From the NCBI GenBank assembly GCA_044350805.1, contig JBILGU010000010.1, positions 38,892 to 102,891 on the forward strand: DNA of 64,000 bases, given 5' to 3'. The notes beneath the pieces were generated by a model. That model was not told where the DNA came from and did not search any database. It was given only the letters and a program-made list of their open reading frames with translations. The position numbers and the translations under genes are program-made. This document shows, in pieces, positions 1 through 8,333 of the stretch; positions within the stretch are counted from its first letter, which is position 1; each line of letters begins with the position of its first letter. The stretch is from UBA6136 sp044350805 (GTDB lineage: Bacteria > Pseudomonadota > Gammaproteobacteria > Methylococcales > Methylococcaceae).

Positions 1-1044
1 CAGCGACTTGAAAATAAATTTAAGGAGTTGGGGACGGGGCAGATCGCTGGCCTCTGTGGCCGCTTCTATGCCATGGATCGAGACAATCGCTGGGATCGGG
101 TAGAAAAAGCCTATGACCTGATTGTTTCGGGCCAGGCTGAATTCAAGGCCGCAACGGCGCTTGAAGGGCTCAAGGCGGCCTATGATCGCGGAGAAACCGA
201 TGAGTTTGTCGCAACGACCAGTATCGTTTCAGACGGGCAAAAGCCAGTTCATCTTGAAAATGGGGATGTCGTCGTCTTCATGAATTTCCGTGCCGATCGG
301 GCACGAGAAATCAGCAAGGCGATCAATGATGCGGATTTCAGCGGGTTTGAGCGGAAGGAAGTTCGCAAGCTTGGCAGCTACGTCACCTTGACTGAGTACC
401 ACCAGAATTTCACCTATCCGATTGCTTTTCCACCCCAGACGATCACCAACACCTTGGGTGAGGTGCTTTCACGTCAGGGCCTCAAGCAACTTCGTTTGGC
501 CGAAACCGAGAAGTACGCGCATGTCACATTTTTCTTCAATGGTGGCATTGACGAGCCTTTTGAGGGGGAATCACGAATCCTGATTCCTTCGCCGCAGGTC
601 AAAACCTATGACCTTCAGCCGGAAATGAGTGCAGCTGAGGTGACCGACGAAATGGTCAAAGCCATCGAAGGCGGTGAATTCGATGTGATCATTTGCAACT
701 ATGCCAACGGCGACATGGTCGGGCACACAGGAATCATGGACGCTGCGGTCAAGGCGGTTGAGACGCTTGACGCCTCCCTCGCACGGATTACGGCAGCTTT
801 AGATACGGTGGGTGGGGAGCTCCTCATTACTGCCGATCATGGCAATGTTGAGCAAATGGTTGATCTGGATACCGGTGTGGCTCTCACTCAGCACACCACG
901 TTCCCGGTGCCCTTGGTTTACCGGGGAAAGTCCGAAAAGAAGCTTTTGGATGGCGGAAATCTGGCAGATATCGCGCCGACCATGCTGGATCTTCTGGGCA
1001 TTGCGAAACCTGCCGAGATGACCGGTCGATCTCTTCTCGCTTAA
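1..1044 (+). CDS. gpmI: 2,3-bisphosphoglycerate-independent phosphoglycerate mutase, 5' truncated by the window edge
   Basis: This is the C-terminal 347 residues of the cytoplasmic Mn-dependent enzyme that interconverts 3- and 2-phosphoglycerate in glycolysis and gluconeogenesis. The frame is open from base 1, so the start lies outside the window; the full family length is about 510 residues. The segment GRFYAMDRDNRWDRVEKAYD is characteristic of GpmI. Metal-binding motifs are visible: DMVGHTG near base 715, ADHGNVEQM near base 835, and the His of QHTTFPVP near base 890. envC follows 22 bases downstream on the same strand, an arrangement common in gammaproteobacteria. An apparent start at base 28 is only an internal GTG/TTG-type codon and should not be used. 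Confidence 0.95.
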   Translation, partial: QRLENKFKELGTGQIAGLCGRFYAMDRDNRWDRVEKAYDLIVSGQAEFKAATALEGLKAAYDRGETDEFVATTSIVSDGQKPVHLENGDVVVFMNFRADRAREISKAINDADFSGFERKEVRKLGSYVTLTEYHQNFTYPIAFPPQTITNTLGEVLSRQGLKQLRLAETEKYAHVTFFFNGGIDEPFEGESRILIPSPQVKTYDLQPEMSAAEVTDEMVKAIEGGEFDVIICNYANGDMVGHTGIMDAAVKAVETLDASLARITAALDTVGGELLITADHGNVEQMVDLDTGVALTQHTTFPVPLVYRGKSEKKLLDGGNLADIAPTMLDLLGIAKPAEMTGRSLLA

Positions 1045-1066
1045 TTCAAGCCAACCGGCCACGCGA

Positions 1067-2212
1067 ATGCAAAGGCTGAACAATCGCACGGGTGCCCTTG
1101 CGGTTGTCCTGTTCCTGAGCGTGGCATGGGGGGGGGCGTACGGTCTTGAGGAGGGGGCCGATCAGGCCGAGATCCGAGACCGGATGGAGCAGACGCGTCA
1201 AAAGCATGCAGCCCTTCTGGGGGTCAGGGAGCATCTGAATCAGCAGCTTTCGCAGCTCGAGATTCAGCAGGGCGTTCTGAGTACCAAAATTGGTGAGCTT
1301 GAGGTGCAGGCGAAGCAACACGAACGCCGGATGCGTGAACTGAAGAAACAGCGCGATGATCTCAAGTCGGATATTGCTACGCAACAAAAGCATCTGGCGG
1401 GTCAATTGCGAAGTGCGCATGTGATTGGCAGTAAAGATTGGCTCAAGCTGCTTTTAAATCAGGAGGATGCCTCGCATTTGGCGCGTGTGCTAGCCTACTA
1501 CGGCTATCTCAGTCAGGCGAGATCCGATCTGATTCAGCGCCTTGAGAATCAGATCACGCGGCTTGAATCGCTCGAACGGGATTTGAACGATGAGGCAACT
1601 CTCAAGTCTGAACTTCGTCGCCAGTCGCAACAAGAGAAGCTCGCCCTGGCCGAGTCGAGCAAGGCGAGAAGGCAGCTGCTGAAGGGTTGGGACCGAGAGC
1701 TCAAGGACCAGGCCGAACAAATGCGAGAAGACCAGCGCAGTCTTGGAATTTTGGTAGAGTCTTTTTCGATGGACGCCAAAGATCAGATTCAGCAGCCCCT
1801 GGTCCGATCAACCCCCGAGGCTTCCCCCGCAGAAGGACCCGCGCGCTGCCCGCCGCAGGGGACGATCACGGCCAAGTTTGGAAGCCCTCGAATGACCAGT
1901 CGATGGGATGGTCTCCTGATCAGTGGCAAGGAGGGTTCGCCCGTTCGAGCGATTGCGGCAGGCAAAATATCCTTTGCCGATTGGTTTCGTGGATATGGGC
2001 TTTTGACGATTATTGACCATGGCAATGGGGTCATGAGTCTGTATGCCTTTAACCAAAGTTTGAACAAATCCAAAGGAGACTCGGTTGCCGCCGGAGATGT
2101 CATTGCCGCCCTGGGAGCAACGGGTGGAAGAGATAAGCCTGGCTTATATTTCGGGATCCGTACGCAGGGCAAACCCGTCGATCCCTTAGTCTGGTGTAAA
2201 CAAGTTCATTAA
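1067..2212 (+). CDS. envC: Murein hydrolase activator EnvC-like protein (coiled coil plus degenerate LytM domain)
   Basis: This 381-residue protein has an N-terminal signal segment, a long charged coiled coil (about residues 30-215) and a C-terminal LytM/M23-like domain (about 265-380). The zinc ligands of active M23 peptidases are absent: the HxxxD position reads SRWDG and the HxH position reads YFGIR. EnvC shows the same loss and works by activating the amidases AmiA/AmiB at the division septum, so activation rather than hydrolysis is inferred. It lies between gpmI and a carboxy-terminal protease, the usual gpmI-envC-ctp order. The start is the ATG at 1067, which gives a hydrophobic leader ending near AYG. 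Confidence 0.9.
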   Translation: MQRLNNRTGALAVVLFLSVAWGGAYGLEEGADQAEIRDRMEQTRQKHAALLGVREHLNQQLSQLEIQQGVLSTKIGELEVQAKQHERRMRELKKQRDDLKSDIATQQKHLAGQLRSAHVIGSKDWLKLLLNQEDASHLARVLAYYGYLSQARSDLIQRLENQITRLESLERDLNDEATLKSELRRQSQQEKLALAESSKARRQLLKGWDRELKDQAEQMREDQRSLGILVESFSMDAKDQIQQPLVRSTPEASPAEGPARCPPQGTITAKFGSPRMTSRWDGLLISGKEGSPVRAIAAGKISFADWFRGYGLLTIIDHGNGVMSLYAFNQSLNKSKGDSVAAGDVIAALGATGGRDKPGLYFGIRTQGKPVDPLVWCKQVH

Positions 2213-2249
2213 CCATTTTTTTATGTTCATTTCTGACAAGGCCAAACTT

Positions 2250-3629
2250 ATGCTTTCTACCTCCAAGTTTCGAGCAGTCATCGCACCGATCATGGCTGGC
2301 GTGTTTGTTCTGACGCAATCAGGCATGGTTTTGGCCGAAAAACCACCAGCCCCCAAGGTGGAAGCGACCGATAGTAGCCAGATTCCATTTGAGGGATTGA
2401 AGGCGTTTTCTGAGGTTTATGGCCGAATTAAGCAGGATTACGTCGAACCTGTGAAAGATGACAAACTCCTTGAGGACGCAATTCGCGGCATGCTGTCCGG
2501 CCTGGATCCTCACTCTGCATACCTTGATAAAGAACAGTACGAGGAGCTCAAAGTCGGTACGACGGGGCAGTTTGGTGGCTTGGGTATCGAAGTTGGAATG
2601 GAAAACGGTTTTGTAAAAGTGATCTCTCCCATCGATGAGACTCCGGCGCAAAAGGCGGGTGTCAAGGCGGGTGACCTGATTATTCGCTTGGATGACAAAC
2701 CCGTTAAGGGGCTGAGTCTGAACGATGCCGTCAAGATCATGCGCGGTGAGCCTGGCAGCGCCATTGTGCTTACCATCGTGAGAGAGGGGGCTGAGCAGCC
2801 GATCAAGCTCAAATTGATCCGAGACATCATTAAGGTCAAGAGTGTTCGTAGTCGGCTTCTTGAACCGGGCTATGGGTACGTCAGGCTCTCAAGTTTCCAA
2901 GCCAAGACCGGTGAGAGCATGATCGAAGCCATTGAAGAAATGAAGAAATCAGGAAAGCTCAAGGGCTTGGTCCTGGATTTACGAAACAACCCAGGTGGCG
3001 TTCTCAATGCTGCAGTCACTGTCAGTGATGCGTTTCTGGATGAAGGCCTGGTGGTCTACACCGATGGTCGTATTGAAGATTCAAAGATGAAGTTCAATGC
3101 AACGACCGGAGATTTGCTTGAGGGAGCCCCGATTGTTGTCCTGATTAATGCAGGTTCCGCCTCGGCCTCCGAGATCGTTGCAGGGGCCCTGCAGGATCAT
3201 AATCGGGCCGTGATCATGGGTGAAAAAACCTTTGGGAAGGGCTCGGTTCAGACGATCTTGCCAACCAGTAATGGCGCGGCAGTCAAGTTGACCACCGCCC
3301 GCTACTACACCCCTTCAGGACGCTCAATTCAGGCCGAGGGTATTTCGCCAGATGTTCTCATTTCCAAGGTCAAGCTTGAAGCGGCGAATCAGTCAGAGTT
3401 CGGCCCCATCAAGGAAGCGGATCTTGCGAACCACCTTGAGAACAATAATCCCTCGCCCAAGCGTGAGCCGATCAAGGAATTGACAGCGCCTAAGGAAACT
3501 CCCAAAGGCGCAGCGGATTCCGAAGATGCTTTGGCGCTTCAGGACTATCCTCTGAATGAGGCTTTGAACCTTCTGCGTGGGATCAATATCGTGAAGAAGA
3601 CTCCGAAAGCGACTTCAGCAAAGCCTTAA
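2250..3629 (+). CDS. ctpA: C-terminal processing peptidase (S41 family, CtpA/Prc-like)
   Basis: This is a periplasmic serine protease of about 459 residues with a signal peptide ending near VLA. A PDZ domain (about residues 105-190) includes GGLGIEVG. The S41 catalytic core carries the serine motif GSASASEI (about 303-310) and the lysine motif KTFGKGSVQ (Lys about 330), the Ser-Lys dyad of tail-specific proteases. A Pro/Lys-rich C-terminal tail follows. I prefer the ATG at 2250 over the in-frame ATG at 2223: it has an AAGG eight bases upstream and yields a clean signal peptide. It follows envC closely, and such proteases act in envelope quality control and in tuning murein hydrolases. Confidence 0.92.
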   Translation: MLSTSKFRAVIAPIMAGVFVLTQSGMVLAEKPPAPKVEATDSSQIPFEGLKAFSEVYGRIKQDYVEPVKDDKLLEDAIRGMLSGLDPHSAYLDKEQYEELKVGTTGQFGGLGIEVGMENGFVKVISPIDETPAQKAGVKAGDLIIRLDDKPVKGLSLNDAVKIMRGEPGSAIVLTIVREGAEQPIKLKLIRDIIKVKSVRSRLLEPGYGYVRLSSFQAKTGESMIEAIEEMKKSGKLKGLVLDLRNNPGGVLNAAVTVSDAFLDEGLVVYTDGRIEDSKMKFNATTGDLLEGAPIVVLINAGSASASEIVAGALQDHNRAVIMGEKTFGKGSVQTILPTSNGAAVKLTTARYYTPSGRSIQAEGISPDVLISKVKLEAANQSEFGPIKEADLANHLENNNPSPKREPIKELTAPKETPKGAADSEDALALQDYPLNEALNLLRGINIVKKTPKATSAKP

Positions 3630-3650
3630 AACTTGAGCCCATCTGGTATG

Positions 3651-3673
3651 GGAATGCTTCATTAGAAGCTTTT
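3651..3673 (+). terminator. Weak hairpin terminator after ctpA
   Basis: A short inverted repeat GCTTC-ATTA-GAAGC (3656-3669) is followed by TTTT, 27 bases after the ctpA stop and just before the convergent DUF4105 gene. The stem has only five strong pairs, so the call is tentative. Confidence 0.3.
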
Positions 3674-3688
3674 CCATGCCGGTAGGGC

Positions 3689-5491
3689 TTAGTTTCGAAG
3701 GGTGGCCTCGGTGTAGCTTCCCTTTCGAATGTTCCAAAGCGCGATTTCCGGCAGACTGAAAAGCACTCCCCGGGCACCGGCCATCAGGAGTCGCCCCTCA
3801 TCGATAGGAAGTCCGAAGAGTCCTAGCGCCATCATGCTCATTCCGGCGCCAAGATTGGCGGTCCCCAACAAGGGTCTCGACCAAAGGGATTCGTCGGTGA
3901 AAAAAAGAAAGACTCCGTCTTCCTCTCTCGGTTGATAGAGCGTGCCGGTTAAGGTATTCCCCTCAAGCATTTCCACCCATGGCCCGTCACCCTCGGCAAT
4001 CAATTGATCGAGTTTGCGGTGTCTGAATGAACGAATCTTGCTCGTGTTCCCGATGGGATACCGCTGCAAAACCAGCTCGAAAAAACGAAACGGAATGAAG
4101 GACTGGGATCGCCAGGGGTCGATATGTCCCTTGAAGTCGACGGGCTCTTGATTGCTCTCAAAACCCGCATTGATAGCCTTGATCAGCTCGGTGGCGCAGT
4201 TTCGAGTGATCAAGTTGTAATGCATTTTTTCAATGATGTGCTCCTGCAGGCGCTCTCTTGCTGCGATTGCCGTGTTGAGCTGATCAGGCTTAGGACGACG
4301 CGAATGCTCCATCTGATCTGGCGGGAGTAAGGCAGGCGCATTCGGAAGGTCAGGTTCATGATCAAATCGCACCGAAGTCTCTTTTTGGTTCGCATGCTCG
4401 GCTTCGTGAAGGTCGAGAGCTGCCAGTTCCAGTTTGTGGTACGCGAGGTCATCAACTTCTGTTGCGCAAAAAATGTGATCTCTGAGCTCTTTTAGGTGCT
4501 GCCGAAATTCCGCTTCCAGGCGATTTTGGGCAAGTTTGAGGTACTCATCATGGGAGGTTCTGTGGGCCTGTGAGTTGAGCCCTGGCAGAAGGAGATAGAG
4601 TCTGTTCCTTTCAAGAGAGAGTCGCACGACTTCCAGTCGGGCGAGTGCTCTAAGCAGAGGAAGCCCTGAGCCTGGGTAAGGATGAAGTAAAAGACGAGTG
4701 ACATCCTGTTCTAAGTGGCTAAGGTAGCGTGTAAGCCAGTCTTGGACGGAGCAGTCTTTTGGATCTTCCTTGGGATGGATGGGGCCGCCATCCATCAAGA
4801 GTCCTTGGTTAAGGGTCTTTCGCCCAAGGATAAACTCAAGGGCAATTTCGTTTTGGAGCAGATCCAGCCATTGGTCAGCGTAACCCTGATGGAGCTTTGC
4901 CGGGCTGGGCTCCTCTTCCGGCATCGTCGTATCGAAATAATGAAGGCTTTGCCGTTTGTGGCGCAGGGATTGAAGCCGACGCTCCAGAGATACGGGTGTT
5001 TCAAGTGACGTCCGTAACGGCAATGGAGGACTTGCGCTTCCCGGAGTGGGCTTTTTGTTGCTGAAAAATCCGGCACCTGGGACCAGGAGAGGGCGCTCTT
5101 GAATGAAGGCCTCAAGGAGTTGGACGTCCCGATTCAGGGAATCTGCTCGGTCCAGCCAGACGGTTTGATTCAGATGGAACAGATCAAGATGTCGCCTCAC
5201 CTCAGCCTGAACAGTTTCTGGGACGGTGACCTTGGCAACATGAATGTCACGGTTGTCGAGATCAGCGTATAGATGCCTGAAACGATCCCACCCATCCCGC
5301 TGCAGAAGGATCAGGCCGTCCTTATTCTGGAAGTGGTAGACGGTTTCATCCAGCTTGACTGCCACATGGCCGCCACTGGAGGTCCCGCTATTGGCTTCAA
5401 TGTAAAGGTAGTCGAGGGAGTGATCGGCAATGGCCGTCTGAGAGGCAATCAGCAGGATGACCGCTCCCCATGGAAGCGGTCCTAAACCCAC
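3689..5491 (-). CDS. DUF4105 (Lnb N-terminal-type) predicted periplasmic cysteine-hydrolase/acyltransferase
   Basis: This 600-residue exported protein has a signal peptide ending near AIAD. The N-terminal part has GGHVAVKLDETVYHF, with a candidate catalytic His, and the middle has ITRNCATELIKAIN, with a candidate catalytic Cys. These are the hallmark motifs of DUF4105, which is related to the N-terminal periplasmic domain of the Lnb lyso-lipoprotein acyltransferases and has a papain/NlpC-like arrangement. A charged region full of Leu and Arg separates the two motifs, and the C-terminus is hydrophobic. It is the last gene of a minus-strand run behind a small Ser-rich lipoprotein, six bases away. 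A role in lipoprotein or cell-envelope modification is inferred from the family only. Confidence 0.75.
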   Translation of the reverse strand: MGLGPLPWGAVILLIASQTAIADHSLDYLYIEANSGTSSGGHVAVKLDETVYHFQNKDGLILLQRDGWDRFRHLYADLDNRDIHVAKVTVPETVQAEVRRHLDLFHLNQTVWLDRADSLNRDVQLLEAFIQERPLLVPGAGFFSNKKPTPGSASPPLPLRTSLETPVSLERRLQSLRHKRQSLHYFDTTMPEEEPSPAKLHQGYADQWLDLLQNEIALEFILGRKTLNQGLLMDGGPIHPKEDPKDCSVQDWLTRYLSHLEQDVTRLLLHPYPGSGLPLLRALARLEVVRLSLERNRLYLLLPGLNSQAHRTSHDEYLKLAQNRLEAEFRQHLKELRDHIFCATEVDDLAYHKLELAALDLHEAEHANQKETSVRFDHEPDLPNAPALLPPDQMEHSRRPKPDQLNTAIAARERLQEHIIEKMHYNLITRNCATELIKAINAGFESNQEPVDFKGHIDPWRSQSFIPFRFFELVLQRYPIGNTSKIRSFRHRKLDQLIAEGDGPWVEMLEGNTLTGTLYQPREEDGVFLFFTDESLWSRPLLGTANLGAGMSMMALGLFGLPIDEGRLLMAGARGVLFSLPEIALWNIRKGSYTEATLRN

Positions 5492-5497
5492 GCGGGC

Positions 5498-5944
5498 TTA
5501 CTCCTTATATCCTTGCTGAATCAGATCGAGAGCGTCCTGCTTTCGAGCCAGAACGTCTTGTAGAAAAGGCTGGGCTTTGATTTCGGCAACGGGCACGCTG
5601 GCTCGCTTGAGGCCCTTACCGATTCCGATAAACGTCGTCGATTCCGATTCCCAGTTGCTGATTTGATCCTGACTTGCTGTTCGGGAAAGGGCGTTCATGA
5701 AATCCGTGGAGGTCATCTTTGAGCCGGTGACGGAGTTTGTCAGATTGGCAATGTCATTCAGATAGCCACGCTTTTCTTCAGGAACACTGGCCTTCTTTTT
5801 GGATGATTTGGAAGGCGAACTGGAGGAATCGGAACTGGATCCAAAAGATGCCGATGACGATTCACTTGAGGTAATCGATTCCGAGATGCACCCGGCCAAG
5901 GTCAGTGCGAGCCCCAGTGCAGTGAGAGCCTTGCAGTAATCCAT
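5498..5944 (-). CDS. Small Ser-rich lipoprotein of unknown function
   Basis: This 148-residue protein has a lipoprotein signal peptide ending in the lipobox LAGC (Cys19). An extremely Ser-rich linker (about residues 22-50, then KKK) is followed by a compact helical region (about 60-148). I do not recognise the family. Its stop lies six bases before the DUF4105 gene and its start 33 bases after the DUF934 gene, so co-transcription with the DUF4105 protein is likely. It could be a partner or substrate at the outer membrane. The serine linker probably spans the periplasm. Confidence 0.7.
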   Translation of the reverse strand: MDYCKALTALGLALTLAGCISESITSSESSSASFGSSSDSSSSPSKSSKKKASVPEEKRGYLNDIANLTNSVTGSKMTSTDFMNALSRTASQDQISNWESESTTFIGIGKGLKRASVPVAEIKAQPFLQDVLARKQDALDLIQQGYKE

Positions 5945-5977
5945 GAAGATATCTCCTCGTCAGGGATGGATTTGATG

Positions 5978-6463
5978 TCAGCCGCGGCGACGGTATAGGG
6001 GTTGAGGTTCGTCTTGTGCCGCCTGATAGGTCACCGTGAACTCATTGAAAGCCCTCAGTCGGTCATTAAGGTCGGTGCCCTCTGCGAACTCGAAAGAGTC
6101 TACCCCGAGTCGGTGCAGGTAGTACATCTGGTCTCTGAGGAAATCGCCAGAGGCTCGGATCTCGCCTTGAAAGCCTAGCTGTTCACGAAGAATGCGTGCC
6201 TGACTGAAGCTGCGGCCGTCTGTAAAGGGGCTCAGGGTCAGAACGACCATATCAATCCGCTTCATCTGGGCTTTAAGACGGCTTACATCCTGGTCCGGCC
6301 CAACGCGAACGCCGAGCTTGGCTAGGGTTTCGCTTTCTTTTTCAGAGAGGGCTTCCAGTCGATCCAGGCTGACTGTGGCACAGGTGCCCGATGGAAGGTC
6401 GCTCTCCTCATCGAGATGAATCCAATGATCCTCGACGATCTGGTCGCTTTTAATGATTCTCAT
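5978..6463 (-). CDS. DUF934 protein associated with sulfite reduction
   Basis: This 161-residue cytoplasmic protein is of the DUF934 family, usually encoded directly after the sulfite reductase hemoprotein and annotated as probably involved in sulfite reduction. Typical features are the PFTDGRSFSQARILRE and ASGDFLRDQMYYLHRLG segments. The start is the ATG at 6463, with AGGAG eight bases upstream. It overlaps the end of cysI by 14 bases, which indicates translational coupling. An in-frame extension to 6727 lies inside cysI and has no family similarity. The biochemical role of the family is unknown to me. Confidence 0.88.
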   Translation of the reverse strand: MRIIKSDQIVEDHWIHLDEESDLPSGTCATVSLDRLEALSEKESETLAKLGVRVGPDQDVSRLKAQMKRIDMVVLTLSPFTDGRSFSQARILREQLGFQGEIRASGDFLRDQMYYLHRLGVDSFEFAEGTDLNDRLRAFNEFTVTYQAAQDEPQPLYRRRG

Positions 6464-8102
6464 AAACGCGCTCCTGGAAGGGTTCGATTCCGATTCGTCT
6501 GACGGTCTCGAGGAAGGATTCCTCTCCTTCGCGAAGGTCCTTGAAGGTGAAGAAAATCTTCTCCATGACGTCTGTGACCTCATCGCGGGCGACTGAGGGA
6601 CCCAAACGTTCGCCCAAGGATGCCTCGTTGGCCGATGAGCCCCCAAGGGTAATCTGGTACCACTCTTCACCTTTCTTATCGACACCCAAGATGCCAATGT
6701 GGCCGACGGTGTGATGACCGCAACCATTCATGCAACCTGAAATATTGATTCTGATTTCACCCAGGTCGTAGAGATAGTCCATATCGTCAAACAGCGATTG
6801 AATGCCATTGGCGATCGGGATGGATGCTGCATTCGCCAAGGAGCAGAAGTCGAGTCCCGGACAGGTGATCATGTCAGTTGCCGTTCCGACATTCGCAGTT
6901 GCCAGATCGAGAGATGCAAGCTCTTTCCAAAGTTCCGGTAGCTTTTGGGTTTCGACATCGGCAAGAACAAGGTTCTGGGTGTGGGTGACGCGAATTTCGC
7001 CGAAGCTGTAACGGTCTGCAATCTCAGCGACAGCATCCATCTGGGCATCCGTCATATCGCCCGGGGCCTTGCCATGGGGCTTCAGTGAAATGAAAACGGC
7101 CCGATATCCAGATGATTTGTGCTCAACCGTATTGCGGCGATGCCAAGCGGCAAAGGCCTTGTCGCTCGCCAATAAGCTCTCGACGTTTGAATCGGTCGCA
7201 GGAAGTGATACGTACTGGCGGGTTTGAAAGTGTTTGGACACTCGTTCGATTTCTTGTGCATCGAGCTTGAGACTTGAACGAATGGGGTTCCATTCCTCCT
7301 CAACGAGCCGAGTAAAGGCCTCAATGCCCGTCTCCTTGACCAGAATTTTGATTCTCGCCTTGTATTTGTTATCTCGGCGACCCAGCTGGTTGTAAACCCG
7401 CAGAATGGCCTCCAGGTAGGACAGCAGATCTTCCTTTTCGAGGAAAGGCCGAATCATGACGCCGATAATGGGGGTTCGGCCGAGTCCGCCGCCGACCAGA
7501 ACTTCAAATCCGGTTCGCCCGTCCGCATTTTTGACCAGTTGCAAACCAATGTCGTGGACTTGGGTTGCTGCACGATCCCGTTCGGCGCCGCTGACGGCGA
7601 TCTTGAACTTTCGGGGCAGGAAGGCAAATTCGGGGTGGAGCGTCGACCATTGCCTGATGATCTCGCAGTAAGGGCGCGGATCTTCCAGTTCATCGGCTGC
7701 AACCCCCGCAAGGTGATCGCTGGTCGTGTTTCGAATACAGTTGCCGCTCGTTTGGATGGCATGCATCTGGACTGAAGCGAGACAATCCAGAATGTCCGGA
7801 ACCTGTTCCAGTTGAGGCCAGTTGTATTGAATGTTTTGCCGCGTCGTGAAGTGACCGTATCCGCGGTCGAAGGTGCGCGCAATATGCCCAAACATGCGCA
7901 TTTGCGTCGAGGAGAGCAGTCCATAGGGAATAGCGACTCGCAGCATGGGTGCATGGCGCTGGATATAAAGACCATTCATCAATCGCAAGGGGCGATACTG
8001 ATCTTCAGTCAGTTCACCTGCTAGGAAGCGGCGCGTCTGCTCCCTGAATTGGGCGGCGCGCTCGTTAACAATCGTCTGGTCGTGATGATCGTACTGGTAC
8101 AT
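6450..8102 (-). CDS. cysI: Assimilatory nitrite/sulfite reductase, siroheme [4Fe-4S] hemoprotein
   Basis: This 550-residue cytoplasmic enzyme reduces sulfite to sulfide for cysteine synthesis. The siroheme/[4Fe-4S] cysteines are all present, as C414-x5-C420 (CPGLDFC) and C457-x3-C461 (CMNGC), both in the C-terminal half. The N-terminal ferrodoxin-like half contains the RMFGHIARTF and GHFTTRQNIQYNWP segments. The start at ATG 8102 gives the usual MYQYDHHDQ beginning; longer in-frame starts up to 8234 run into intergenic sequence. No CysJ flavoprotein is adjacent. The neighbouring DUF934 protein suggests the ferredoxin- or other-donor type common in non-enteric proteobacteria. A GAGCC stretch upstream is a weak ribosome binding site. 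Confidence 0.93.
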   Translation of the reverse strand: MYQYDHHDQTIVNERAAQFREQTRRFLAGELTEDQYRPLRLMNGLYIQRHAPMLRVAIPYGLLSSTQMRMFGHIARTFDRGYGHFTTRQNIQYNWPQLEQVPDILDCLASVQMHAIQTSGNCIRNTTSDHLAGVAADELEDPRPYCEIIRQWSTLHPEFAFLPRKFKIAVSGAERDRAATQVHDIGLQLVKNADGRTGFEVLVGGGLGRTPIIGVMIRPFLEKEDLLSYLEAILRVYNQLGRRDNKYKARIKILVKETGIEAFTRLVEEEWNPIRSSLKLDAQEIERVSKHFQTRQYVSLPATDSNVESLLASDKAFAAWHRRNTVEHKSSGYRAVFISLKPHGKAPGDMTDAQMDAVAEIADRYSFGEIRVTHTQNLVLADVETQKLPELWKELASLDLATANVGTATDMITCPGLDFCSLANAASIPIANGIQSLFDDMDYLYDLGEIRINISGCMNGCGHHTVGHIGILGVDKKGEEWYQITLGGSSANEASLGERLGPSVARDEVTDVMEKIFFTFKDLREGEESFLETVRRIGIEPFQERVYENH

Positions 8103-8251
8103 GTGCTTTGGCTCAGGCTCTTGGTTGTGCCGGATGACCGGCCAATATACACCTTCGAGATCAGGGCTAAAACACTTAGGCGTGCATCTTTTCACCCCTG
8201 AAGGTCGACGTGGAGAAAAGGAGTGTTTCTCCAATGCCGCAACTAATCGAC

Positions 8252-8257
8252 TATAAT
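8252..8257 (+). promoter_or_regulatory. Candidate -10 element upstream of nhaD
   Basis: A perfect TATAAT lies 77 bases before the nhaD start in the 231-base divergent interval between cysI and nhaD. No convincing -35 element is visible at 16-18 bases, so the promoter would need an activator or is misassigned. Confidence 0.3.
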
Positions 8258-8333
8258 TAGGGGTTGTTTCTCAAGAATTCACCCTGCAATCTCGTGCGGG
8301 GGCATCTGACTTTAACCTACTGAGGGCCGTGTC

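Noticed and set aside
1067..2212. Active M23 endopeptidase
   Set aside because: Both zinc-ligand motifs are lost, as in EnvC, so an amidase activator is the better call.
6464..6727. N-terminal extension of the DUF934 protein
   Set aside because: The extension lies within the cysI coding region, and ATG 6463 has a well-placed AGGAG.
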